In this document: one piece after another, positions 10,674-19,982 of the stretch
Layout: each line of letters starts with the position of its first letter
Position numbering within the stretch: position 1 is the stretch's first letter
NCBI RefSeq assembly: GCF_947507565.1
Contig: NC_089190.1
Coordinates: 62,001-126,000, forward strand
DNA from: Oscarella lobularis
Taxonomy: Eukaryota > Porifera > Homoscleromorpha > Homosclerophorida > Oscarellidae
Direction: 5' to 3'
Length of the DNA: 64,000 bases
Notes under the pieces: model-generated
Databases searched by the model: none
Seen by the model: the letters and a program-made list of their open reading frames with translations, nothing else
Told to the model about the DNA's origin: nothing
Made by a program: the position numbers and the translations under genes

Positions 10674-13373
10674 TCAACGCAGCTCAAGGTCTTGGCTAAG
10701 AGATGTCCTTGCAGTGCTGAAACGTTGGCTCCTCTCAGAGTAACTTTTGTCTAAGTCGACCTTATCGTCAGATGGAGTTCGCTTGCAGCACGATCGCACT
10801 CGTACGTAAACGTCCTTCCAAAATTTTCGAAGTCTTTGGCCGCCCCAAAAAAACGCGACGAGGAAAAAGAGGGAGCAGAGAAGAGCGACCCGATAGACGA
10901 TCAAGAATGCAAACGTCATATTTTCAACGGTCAACTTTTCCTCGTTCCGACACTCGTCGTTCAAATCGAGATAAACGCATTCAACGTAACCTCCAAGGTT
11001 GTCGACATCGACGCTATTCGTACCATGACGACGATGAAGCCGTTTAATATCACGACAATTTCGACGATAAAGACGACGATTAGAAGAAAGACGAAACGAC
11101 GTTGAAGATCGTCGAGTTGACTGACGTGTTTCGTCTGCTTAGCGTCTTGACCTTGAACAGACGCAAATAGCTCTTTTCGATTGAAACTCTAAGGAACAGT
11201 CACGCATCTTCAATATAGTGCAGGGCTCAATGAAAACTGGGTCAAATTAACTAGGGCCAGAAGAGATTGACTACAGATGACTTGGCCTATAGACTACTAT
11301 GTACTGCAATCAGGAGACTAACAGTCACGTATCAAGCCTTATTTCTCAGCTTTTGATAACCAGTTTTAAACTCAAGTATCTTCTACATAAAGCCAGTTTC
11401 ATTAAAAGAGGCAAAAGGGTAACTTATGTGAGTAGCATTAAAGGACTTTGATAGCCTAGCCTAAGTTCCCTTAATGAACTCCGATGGCTAGACCCGGAGT
11501 TTAATTGAGCTGCATGCTTTTAGGTTGAGCATAGGCACGCTAGTGACATCGTAGCAGGAACGGTAGTGCTTACAGTACATGTTTGATAGTCTCTAAGCAA
11601 CGGCATGTAGCCACCGATGTTTAGTTAAAATTCTTTTTATCTGACTTGTACTTTAGCAGGGTTGTTAGCACGCGTAACTTAACATAAGGTAAGAGTTCTT
11701 CTCTGGATTAGTAGCTTGCATTTTAGCCTACGTATTACACCATACCTGCTTCTTCAGCGTGTAAACCAGATGAACAACGCAGAGTCCGCCCACGGCCATA
11801 ATGACTTGTTGCGGCAAAACAAGGGTGAAGTAGTTAAAGGACGTGCTGTTTATTATAGAGCAGGCGTAGCAAAGAAGAGGATTATAGTAGGCACCTCCAC
11901 CTTTGAACCAATAGGGAATGAGTGCAAGTATCAAGGAGGTGCCCCACACAATAGACGCTTCAATGGCGTGGATTGCGTTTCGGTGAGCAACAAACACGCG
12001 GCTTTTCGACCGAACGATGGCAAACCAGAGGTTCACGAAACCAACAACGCACCACGACACGCCAGACGTGAAGCAAAAATTTTGAATTATTGCTACGAAA
12101 CATACCAAAATTATTGTCCAACTTTTCGTTTAAATTCTTACTGCGAATGATGGAGAAAGTGCAAGAATCCGATTGCAAAGCTTTGAGAAGATCGCGCTCA
12201 TCGCAGCAAATTGCGTTCTCTCGTCCAAGAATTCGCCCAACCGCTTCGGCAAATACTGCAAAACAAACGACTCGTCTAAAAGATCACAAGATGAAGAAGA
12301 TCTCACTTAGCGACACAAGAGAAAGCATGATATAAAACGACACGACGAGGTGAGGAAACTTCTGCCTATATAAAAGAGGCACATATATATAACAGGGCAT
12401 AGGTCCTTAGCACACGACTCAAAACCTTGTGCTAAGAACTTTCATAACCTGCCTATATTTTGAAAACTAACTTGGATTTAATAGCTATAATTGCGACCGA
12501 AGCGGCGACAAATTCAACCAGACCAACAACGGCTGTCACTGCGAAAAGAACCGAATCGATGGTGCTCTTCGTCTCTCCTAACCATTGCCAGTTGAGACAG
12601 GAAACGTAGCAGCACGGGATAGAGCCGTTTTCGAAAGTCAAATCTTTCTGGCAGCCTTAAAGAGAAAATCAATTCATAAGCTAAAGCATTCGATGTCGAT
12701 ACAAATACCTAAATTTGAAAACTCATCGAGACAGTATGAATTCATTAGAGACACGAGAGCTGAGCTGCTGATATTAGCGAGACCTATGCCGGCTGTAAGC
12801 TGATCATACGAAAGGTTCAATGTACGCATTATTCCTCGAATCTCAAACGGAGAAAGCGTTTGAAAGATTTCAGACGAACTGCTTTGAGGACGAATAAGGA
12901 CGTTCAAGAACTGAGAGCACTTGGGCGTGCTTAGTAAAGGAAGTAAAGAAGGAACGAGACTGAGTAGGCGTTGCTGCACACCCTCTTGCTCGAACAAATT
13001 TTTCGACACACTGCTGGGTAGAGCAACTTCAACGTGACAACTGCTCCCGTTAATAAAGGAGACGTTTTGCTTAGCAGCAATTTCCTCCTTCAAGGTAAGA
13101 GAGTGACTTGGGGTATTGTGAATGAAGGCGTTTTCGTACCAAACGCTCCGAGCTGAGGCCCCAGTCGGGAAATACGAAGACGAGTGATGGTACGGACGCT
13201 ATGGCAAGCACCAACATGCCGCAGACGATTGCAAAGAGCTTTAGCTTTGCATTTCTAGCTCCGCCTTGCAACGCCATGAATGTAGATCTCACGTGAGGAA
13301 GCGTGAGAACATATAGGAAGCACGCGACGATAACAACGATAACGAACGCTTCATTCATACTGTAGAGAGACAT
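10674..13373 (-). CDS. Frizzled-like multi-pass receptor without CRD, copy 1, one frame break
   Basis: Two predicted helices near the N-terminus (AFVIVVIVACFLYVLTL and LKLFAIVCGMLVLAIASVPS) flank a basic loop. Then comes an ectodomain of about 150 residues (N-glycosylation sites, NGSSCHVEV) and CCYVSCLNWQWLGET. The seven-helix core follows: helix 1 SVLFAVTAVVGLVEF; a cysteine pair in NAICCDERD...SDSCTFSII; helix 3 FTSGVSWCVVGFVNLWFAIV; HAIEASIVWGTSLILALIPYW; helix 5 FTLVLPQQVIMAVGG; helix 6 RRFVFLLIVVFIVEIVVI; helix 7 FAFLIVYRVALLCSLFFLVAFF followed by GGQRLRKFW, like the Frizzled WSxKTxxSW end. Introns are about 45-55 bases except one of about 530 (11191-11727). Near 11024 one base is missing relative to copy 2. 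No KTxxxW motif is exact, so Wnt/Dishevelled coupling is unproven. Confidence 0.68.
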
Positions 13374-14430
13374 GACAAAATAATCACGCGGAATATTATT
13401 TATCTAAACTCACAGTTTCTGATTACATAATCGGATGGATTCCGCCATTACCTTAGAAACAAATGTGAATAAGAGGCATATTTCCAACAAGACAAAGGCT
13501 TGTTACAATGCTAAATCATATTACGTGAACAGTTCTGCAAATCATCTTCATCCCATTTCATGTGAACTTCATCTGGATTGACGTCTATAATAGATCTCTC
13601 AAATAAAGAACCAGCTTTACATTTTAAAAGTACTACTATAAGAAGAGCATTCGATGGACGACGGAGGAAAGTCGAGCTTCGATAGGGCGTTCATTCGGCT
13701 CTTGCGCGAAGGAGAACAACTAGAACGCAGCGTCTCAGAGTAAGCCGTCGTAGTAAATTCCTATATCGCTTCGCTAGCTATGGAATTTCGCTTACACGAT
13801 AGCCCCAGAGACCGTTTCTAATCTGATTAGAACACGATAGACGCTTTTGAGCGAGGCCCGTGCCCAGGAGAATGCGAGAGCCGATCAAACCTCCATGTTT
13901 CGTAAAGCATCCGGGTAACTGACAACGTAGCGGTGTTAACCTTTTTGACCGAAAGTTGTGCGGGACGGGACGTGTCACGAAAAAAAGTGTCCGGGTATAA
14001 AAGTGTCCGGCCGGACACTTTTTTTCAGGAAAAAATTGTCCGGGTCTGAAAAAAAGTGTCCGGAACAGTTTGTACGTGTCTGCGACAAGCGGCGGACCTC
14101 TGACTGACATACAGGCCCTGTAATACCTTACCTTAATTAAGTAGGCTTGGCGATCCGGCGTTGCCAGTCCAGCGATTTCTGTTCCACCTCTGACGTCCAC
14201 GGATCGGCGACGTTTCCTTATATCGCCTGGCAGAACAGACTGGAGAGGCAACGAATTCGAACTATAGACTACAGTACCGTAATAGAATTAAGTCTTCTAA
14301 AGCGCGCGAAGGGACTGATTGCGCATGTAATTCCGCCATTTTTCCTCCTCGTAAGCGCACGTGTTTCTTCTTCTTTTGGATTTCCGCGCTTGAATTTATT
14401 GCGTAGGACCATCTTTCCGGTTTTTGAGTC
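13374..14430. other. Repeat-rich intergenic stretch
   Basis: It contains a minus-oriented fragment of the MITE family (about 13640-13760) and a plus-oriented fragment (about 13850-13975) that shares CGTGCCCAGGAG and AAGCATCCGGGT with the 36.1-kb copy. Then come several copies of AGTGTCCGG (13985-14062). A 30-codon open frame (MDDGGKSSF...) at 13654 lies inside the repeat and is not called as a gene. Confidence 0.5.
13999..14022. repeat. 24-bp perfect palindrome within GTGTCCGG repeats
   Basis: AAGTGTCCGG followed directly by CCGGACACTT (14001-14020), extended by AA and TT. Further direct copies of AAGTGTCCGG flank it at 13985 and 14052. It is eukaryotic DNA, so a bacterial-type terminator is not proposed. 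Confidence 0.8.
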
Positions 14431-14615
14431 ATGAGCGACGAAGAAGAATTCGGTGAACTAGGTGCGTTCGACATTATTAATGCCGTTTTTCTCTACTTAA
14501 CAGAGCAAACCTACCCCGCTGGTTCTACGGACAACGAGAAGCGAAGTGTGAGGCGAAGACTTTCCGGGTTAGAGACGGACAACTGTTCTATCTCAAAAAA
14601 CTTCGCGGCCAGGTA
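14431..14615 (+). pseudogene. Fragment resembling the N-terminal region of retroelement-type integrase proteins
   Basis: MSDEEEFGEL is followed by a possible 44-base intron. The next exon, entered at CAAACCTACC, reads ANLPRWFYGQREAKC, then AKTFRVRDGQLFYLKK, and ends at a GTAATG donor. The RDGQLFYLKK pattern recalls the zinc-binding region ahead of gypsy-type integrases and domesticated integrase genes. The assembly gap starts 60 bases later, so the rest cannot be seen. Splice choice is uncertain: another acceptor gives a different frame. Confidence 0.3.
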
Positions 14616-14678
14616 ATGCAGTTTTGGTCACTTTCGCTTGGATAACACCTAGACATCTATAGTTGATCGAGCTGCGTT

Positions 14679-14878
14679 NNNNNNNNNNNNNNNNNNNNNN
14701 NNNNNNNNNNNNNNNNNNNNNNNNNNNNNNNNNNNNNNNNNNNNNNNNNNNNNNNNNNNNNNNNNNNNNNNNNNNNNNNNNNNNNNNNNNNNNNNNNNNN
14801 NNNNNNNNNNNNNNNNNNNNNNNNNNNNNNNNNNNNNNNNNNNNNNNNNNNNNNNNNNNNNNNNNNNNNNNNNNNNNN
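14679..14878. other. Assembly gap (200 N)
   Basis: Exactly 200 unknown bases, the usual placeholder for a gap of unknown or scaffolded size. Any gene spanning it is incomplete here. Confidence 0.99.
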
Positions 14879-15006
14879 GGTCCAGTTACGACTGTCGTAA
14901 CAATAGCCACTGCCGACATTCCTACGCTAAGGTCACGTGAACGTCCGATGCGCTGCGTCCGATAATTTTTTTCGCGTCCCTGCTCTGTGGTATTTCTTTT
15001 TCCGGT

Positions 15007-15120
15007 AATGACGAGCCCGTGTCCGATGCGTTGAGAAAAGCGTGTGCTGCTGTCGACGGAACAAATCTGGACGAAATGTTTTTTGACATCGGCGACGACG
15101 ATCTTTATGACATTTGTTAA
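15007..15120 (+). CDS. Possible last exon of an unknown gene
   Basis: After a pyrimidine-rich stretch the frame NDEPVSDALRKACAAVDG continues to an acidic end (FFDIGDDDLYDIC) and a stop. Amino-acid composition looks coding and it may belong with the fragment on the left of the gap. No family is recognised. Confidence 0.25.
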   Translation, partial: NDEPVSDALRKACAAVDGTNLDEMFFDIGDDDLYDIC

Positions 15121-15283
15121 AAGTCGAAAGGCATCGTCGCTCGTCGATTTAATTAAAGCGCTGAAGTTTTGGAAGAAGCGAGCAGACGCGCCAAAAGTAA
15201 GCCTACTTATTGAAAATACATGAACAACTGTGTCTACGTAACTAGACTGTCTTTTTAAGAATTTCTTTGTTTTTTTGGTAGTT

Positions 15284-15461
<178 letters not shown>

Positions 15462-15721
15462 GTCTTTTTATTATCTTTGTTTAGTTAGACGCTTCGAACG
15501 CAATTCAATTGAACAAAACCACAAAACAAAAATTGTAAAATTCCATTCAAGCCAAACTAAAACCAAAAGACAATAAACTATTGGGATACTCTCAAAAAAG
15601 AGACAAACAATTAAAAACTGTCACAGCACATAGATATTGACACTAAATAATTATTCATCCATATCAGAGTACGACATTGAATGAAGTGCACACACGTAAG
15701 TAATTAGAGGTGCGGATTACG

Positions 15722-18178
15722 CTACACAACAGTTGATTGGACAATATTCTCGGCACAAGTCAAGGCTTTCTGAGCTTGATCTTGAGTAAAGGAAAGCGCG
15801 GGAACAGCATTTAAGGAATCTGGGTAACGGGTGTTGATATAATAGCAGTTCAGCTGAAGGACGCTCTCCTGGACAGTGGACTGCGCCGATTGGGGAACGT
15901 AATCAAGAGCAGACAAAAACCACGTCAGATTATGGCTAAACCTTTGATTAGAATAAATTCCTTTTTCCACAAGCAACACTCCCTTGAGAGCTTTCTCGGC
16001 GCATTCGTGACAAAGAAAACAAACGAGAGCAAAATTACCATTGGCTTTCTCAATTTGCACTTCGTATAGCTCTCGAGCAGCAAGCAAATCAGCCTCGGCT
16101 TGACAGCGGAACAATTTTCCCATCTCCGGCTGCGGAGAAAACGTTGGCCTCGGAAAGGATGGAAAAGAATCGTTGTCGTCGTCATCGTCGTCGACATCGT
16201 TCGAAGAAGTGCCTTCACGAGAGGCTGCCCTCCTGGTATGTCGCGAAGGGAAGCTTCTTGCATGAGAATCCCACTGGCGAAAGGTGGGATGCGAACCTTC
16301 GCTGGTTCCTTCAGGGACAAACACTTCGATTTGACTTCTTAAAAACGCGAATATTTCGCTCGCGTCGACATCGTCGCATTTATCCGGATGCCATTTGAGG
16401 TACAATCGCCTCAGCGCTTTTCGACGATCCACTTCCGGAAGCGACCGTATTTCTTCAAGTTGTTTCACGAGTTCTGCACGTTTCTCATCAAAAGACCTTT
16501 TTTCCCGTGAACCAAGTCTTGAACCTTCAGAGGATGCCAAATCTCTGCATAAATTATCAGCTCGCCTCCTAAATTTGTGTAAATCTAAACAGTCAACTTC
16601 GATTGGTTCATCCTTTCCAATATCGATAATGTAGCGCGGACGGCTCAACAAAAGACAATCATCTCCAATCACGTCGTCCTCTCTATTAAACAATTTATTG
16701 ATGATTTGAGCGTATATTAGTTTGCTCTCAGAGATTTCATATGCAACCCATTCGTTTATTTCAAAATTCAAGTTGATATCCTGAATGATGTGTTTCATGT
16801 GCACTGGATTCACTTCCCCACCGCAAACCACTTTCAAAAAACGCGATTCGTTTTTCAGTTCAAGCGCCTGACCCGAAGAATCAAAAAAAATTCCAAGGCT
16901 TTGTAAATAAACGGGTATTTCTGACGGACTGTCCAAAGTGAGCATGCCCATAACTGTAGCGCTGTCTATATAAGAGGGGCATTGTAGAAGACTCAAAAGG
17001 CAATTCGTAATTCTGATGCGAACAGCAACAGCTGCCGCGGAAAAACTATCTTCAACAGCTGATTCCGTAATGTAGAGCACAGCTTCGTTGTCCGTTTCCG
17101 AAATTTCAAGGTAAACATCGCCCTTTTCCGATGTTTCTTTGACTTCCTCTCCATTAGCGAACAAAACAAGAGACGTTGAGAACGACTGGACACACCTAAT
17201 TTCGAGTTTAGTGCTAATAGTTTTCAAACCTTTTTCCAAAGAGGAAGGAATCTTGTTACTTCTGCTTTTGTGAACAAATAAGCTTTTAATCCCAAGAACA
17301 AAATGAGGAGAAGTAATCAAGAAGCGCAGTCTTTCAGTAGAAGTAAGATGCTGTTCACTCAACGAAACAACCGTACTGTCTTTCCTAATGACAGAACCAA
17401 AGAGAGACGAAGCTTTTGCCGGCCGAAGACTCTCTGGCAACAAGTCAACCGTTTTTTCGTGAAGAGATGACAAATTGCACGTAGTCAGGTCAATGAGAAA
17501 AGGGCGCTCAAGAAGACTGACGAAGGATTCATGTTGAACATTGTCAAGAAAAACCAAATCGCTGGAAAGCGTCAGCCCGCCCTGCCGATTCAAAAAGTAC
17601 AAAGGCTTCAAAGCGACGCTAAGTGATTCGAGGTTTTCACCTTGGCCTTGATTGGAGTCGAGCAGACGAAAGAGCCACTCTGTAGCGGTCTGTGCTTTTA
17701 TAAAATCATTCGCATCGTTGAGCTCCGACGGCGATTGCGACATGCCATTCTCATGATATATATCTTCAAGCACCCGAGCGCAATGAAATGGCCTAGCCTC
17801 GGTGTCTACACCAAGTCGCCGAAGGAGGTCTACGTGCATTCCATACACGTCCGGTAATTCGTAAAAATATGGATTTAGATGTAGTAGTTCTTTTGGAGAC
17901 CTTCGCACGACCTGAAGTGAATTAGCAAAAGTCTTTTTTTCTTTGATGAAAATAAATTTCAACCTGCAGAGCTTCTTTACGGCATTAACGTTTGCATCAA
18001 AGCAACGTTCGAAAATTGAGGTGTCTCTGAGATTTGACGTAACTGATAAGTCTGGAAAGGTGCCTTTGTGCCTAAAGGTATCACTGAAATATTGCAGAGT
18101 GCACAGAATGATTTGCTGAATTTCTTCTAACTCACACATCCAAAGATTTTTTCCTATATCAATCAATGAGATTACCAA
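15722..18178 (-). CDS. Sacsin C-terminal paralogue with J domain and HEPN domain
   Basis: An intact 818-residue frame matching the last third of sacsin-like proteins. It shares [34 protein letters not shown] and [13 protein letters not shown] with the large gene at 24-34 kb. A J domain (RRLYLKWHPDKCDD, HPD at about residue 597) should recruit Hsp70. A HEPN domain fills about residues 690-818 ([44 protein letters not shown]). The N-terminal HSP90-like SIRPT repeats of sacsin are absent and paralogy begins near residue 15, so it is a 5'-truncated duplicate that kept an open frame. It might act as a free J-HEPN cochaperone, or have further exons upstream that I could not find. A promoter-like cluster lies at 19566-19601 on the correct side. 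Confidence 0.8.
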   Translation of the reverse strand: MVISLIDIGKNLWMCELEEIQQIILCTLQYFSDTFRHKGTFPDLSVTSNLRDTSIFERCFDANVNAVKKLCRLKFIFIKEKKTFANSLQVVRRSPKELLHLNPYFYELPDVYGMHVDLLRRLGVDTEARPFHCARVLEDIYHENGMSQSPSELNDANDFIKAQTATEWLFRLLDSNQGQGENLESLSVALKPLYFLNRQGGLTLSSDLVFLDNVQHESFVSLLERPFLIDLTTCNLSSLHEKTVDLLPESLRPAKASSLFGSVIRKDSTVVSLSEQHLTSTERLRFLITSPHFVLGIKSLFVHKSRSNKIPSSLEKGLKTISTKLEIRCVQSFSTSLVLFANGEEVKETSEKGDVYLEISETDNEAVLYITESAVEDSFSAAAVAVRIRITNCLLSLLQCPSYIDSATVMGMLTLDSPSEIPVYLQSLGIFFDSSGQALELKNESRFLKVVCGGEVNPVHMKHIIQDINLNFEINEWVAYEISESKLIYAQIINKLFNREDDVIGDDCLLLSRPRYIIDIGKDEPIEVDCLDLHKFRRRADNLCRDLASSEGSRLGSREKRSFDEKRAELVKQLEEIRSLPEVDRRKALRRLYLKWHPDKCDDVDASEIFAFLRSQIEVFVPEGTSEGSHPTFRQWDSHARSFPSRHTRRAASREGTSSNDVDDDDDDNDSFPSFPRPTFSPQPEMGKLFRCQAEADLLAARELYEVQIEKANGNFALVCFLCHECAEKALKGVLLVEKGIYSNQRFSHNLTWFLSALDYVPQSAQSTVQESVLQLNCYYINTRYPDSLNAVPALSFTQDQAQKALTCAENIVQSTVV

Positions 18179-19565
18179 CTACTCTCCAAAACTCGCTCAC
18201 CTACAACTGCCTACTTTTCCTCCACTCCTGGCGAAGTAGCACCGGGTGAACTTGACACAGAACTCCCTTGTGTCCCCAAAGCCTATAAAAGATTAATGAT
18301 AAATCGTCATACTACAATTCCCTACACCTATGAACATACCCCCAATATCCCACGGCGTCTCCCGCCCCCTAAAACAAACAAAAGTTTCTCACAAGTCTAT
18401 CACACGCAGAGCGATCTTTCAAACAAAACGCATTCCCTGTGATGACCTTCATGGACACACACCACTCCAAAGTAAACCACTGCATCCGAACATCTTCTAA
18501 TAAGAACAAATATTCCTATAGAACAAAAATTGAAAATTCGAATGAGAACAAGACCTAAATTCTTCACAAATTACCTTCACTTCCTATATAGGTCTCCTAG
18601 ATGACATTAGACAGTATGTTCACAACCCGTCTTTTATACCTTTAAACACTCGCCCCTAGAAGATGAAAATATATCAATCCTACAAAAAGCATAAAATAAG
18701 AGATGAAATCTCCAAAATCTTCATTTTAATCACAGAACGTAAACACACCTTTGCTGAGTAACTAGGGTTTACTCTTTTTCACCGTTTCACTCCACTGACG
18801 CTCAATAATCTGAAAAGAAATCCATTGATGAACACCCTGCTTACGACTGCCCACGAACCCAAAATGGACTATCGACCACCTACAAAACATGTATAGTTCG
18901 GCCTATAGTTCACCAAAAAGAACTCTTTTCGAAAGCGTAAAGCGTGCAAAGAGGGTCCTCACTGCACTCGCTCCCAAAACACCATCGCGGATATCATAAA
19001 CCGCCCAAACGGACCCCAAACGGGTGTCTTACGTTCATTCAAACTGATTCGAGCCTTCCACGCCTTCGTTTCTGTCCTCCGTCGCCAAAAACAGAAGTCT
19101 TTCTGGTTGCTTAGCGCGCGGCTACGAGCACGGATTGTTTTGAGCATCATAACCTTAACACGAATTTCCAAGAAAAATATTTCACTGTTTCAGAGAAAAC
19201 TCGTAGATAGAAATGTACCGGTTCTATTAGGTTTGTCAAAAAAACTTTGTTCCTAATTAATTAATTAGAAAATGCTTTTGGAGTGGAGAGGGAACAGAAG
19301 TTGTCTTTCAGCTCTGCTACCGGTAATAAAAACAATATGAGGCGATTGTTGCATCGACGACTTGCATGCATGTATTACCACGACGTTCGTGTAGCTCCAT
19401 ATCTTTGCATTTGGTGTACCTAGACCTAAGCATATGCCAGAGGAGACTTCTCCCGTCGATGCAGGCATTTGCCTACCTTCTCTCTTCAATTCCGATAGGT
19501 AGAAGAAGACGTACACTCACGGCTGATGCTCATTTCTCTGTCTTTCTTGGAGAGGCTGCGTTGGT
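18179..19565. other. Non-coding stretch upstream of the sacsin paralogue
   Basis: About 1.4 kb, A/C-rich on the plus strand. The few open frames (for example 18959-19171 minus) show no family features. It could contain 5' UTR exons of the minus-strand gene, but none is supported. Confidence 0.4.
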
Positions 19566-19601
19566 CACGTGACGATTGGCTATTGGTTATGCTTGACGTC
19601 A
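19566..19601 (-). promoter_or_regulatory. Promoter-like cluster: E-box, two CCAAT boxes, CRE
   Basis: CACGTGA at 19566, ATTGG at 19575 and 19582 (CCAAT on the minus strand) and TGACGTCA at 19594-19601 are packed in 36 bases. CCAAT orientation and position fit the minus-strand gene at 15.7-18.2 kb. No transcript evidence is available. Confidence 0.4.
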
Positions 19602-19652
19602 TCGAATCCTTTGTTTTGTTATAGACCATGCGCTGCAGCTCTGGAAATTATA

Positions 19653-19784
19653 GCATCAAAAATTTACAAATTCTTGTTTACTACCAGCTAGAATTTGTCA
19701 ATTTTTGATGCGTATGGACAGAATTTGACATACAGCAAACGTCGGACCCCGTTATAGTGATGTAAATCACGGGGTCAGACGTTT
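19653..19784. repeat. Two adjacent near-perfect hairpins
   Basis: Hairpin 1: GCATCAAAAATTTACAAATTC (first 20 bases at 19653-19672) pairs with 19691-19711 with one mismatch. Hairpin 2: AAACGTCGGACCCCGT at 19737-19752 pairs with 19769-19784 with one mismatch. Both lie in the spacer between two minus-strand genes. They may be fold-back elements or small RNA precursors. Confidence 0.7.
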
Positions 19785-19982
19785 CCGGTAGGTTAAATTT
19801 TTTACATACTTTACACTTGAGTAATAACCAAGCCCCGGTTAATCGTTACTGTAGTTTCAAGCGACAAAAACCTCCCCGACCTATTAATTATAATAAATCT
19901 GTGCCGCGTTGAGGTTTCAATGCTACCAATCTTGCTTCTTCGCTAGATAGATGTTTTGCTCCTCTATTAGTTACTAAAAATT

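Noticed and set aside
10836-11105. Basic plus-strand frames over the receptor's last exon
   Set aside because: They are antisense to helices 6-7, which are supported by the paralogue at 47.2 kb.
13999-14022. Palindrome followed by T run as a transcription terminator
   Set aside because: Rho-independent termination is bacterial. The window is clearly an intron-bearing animal genome.
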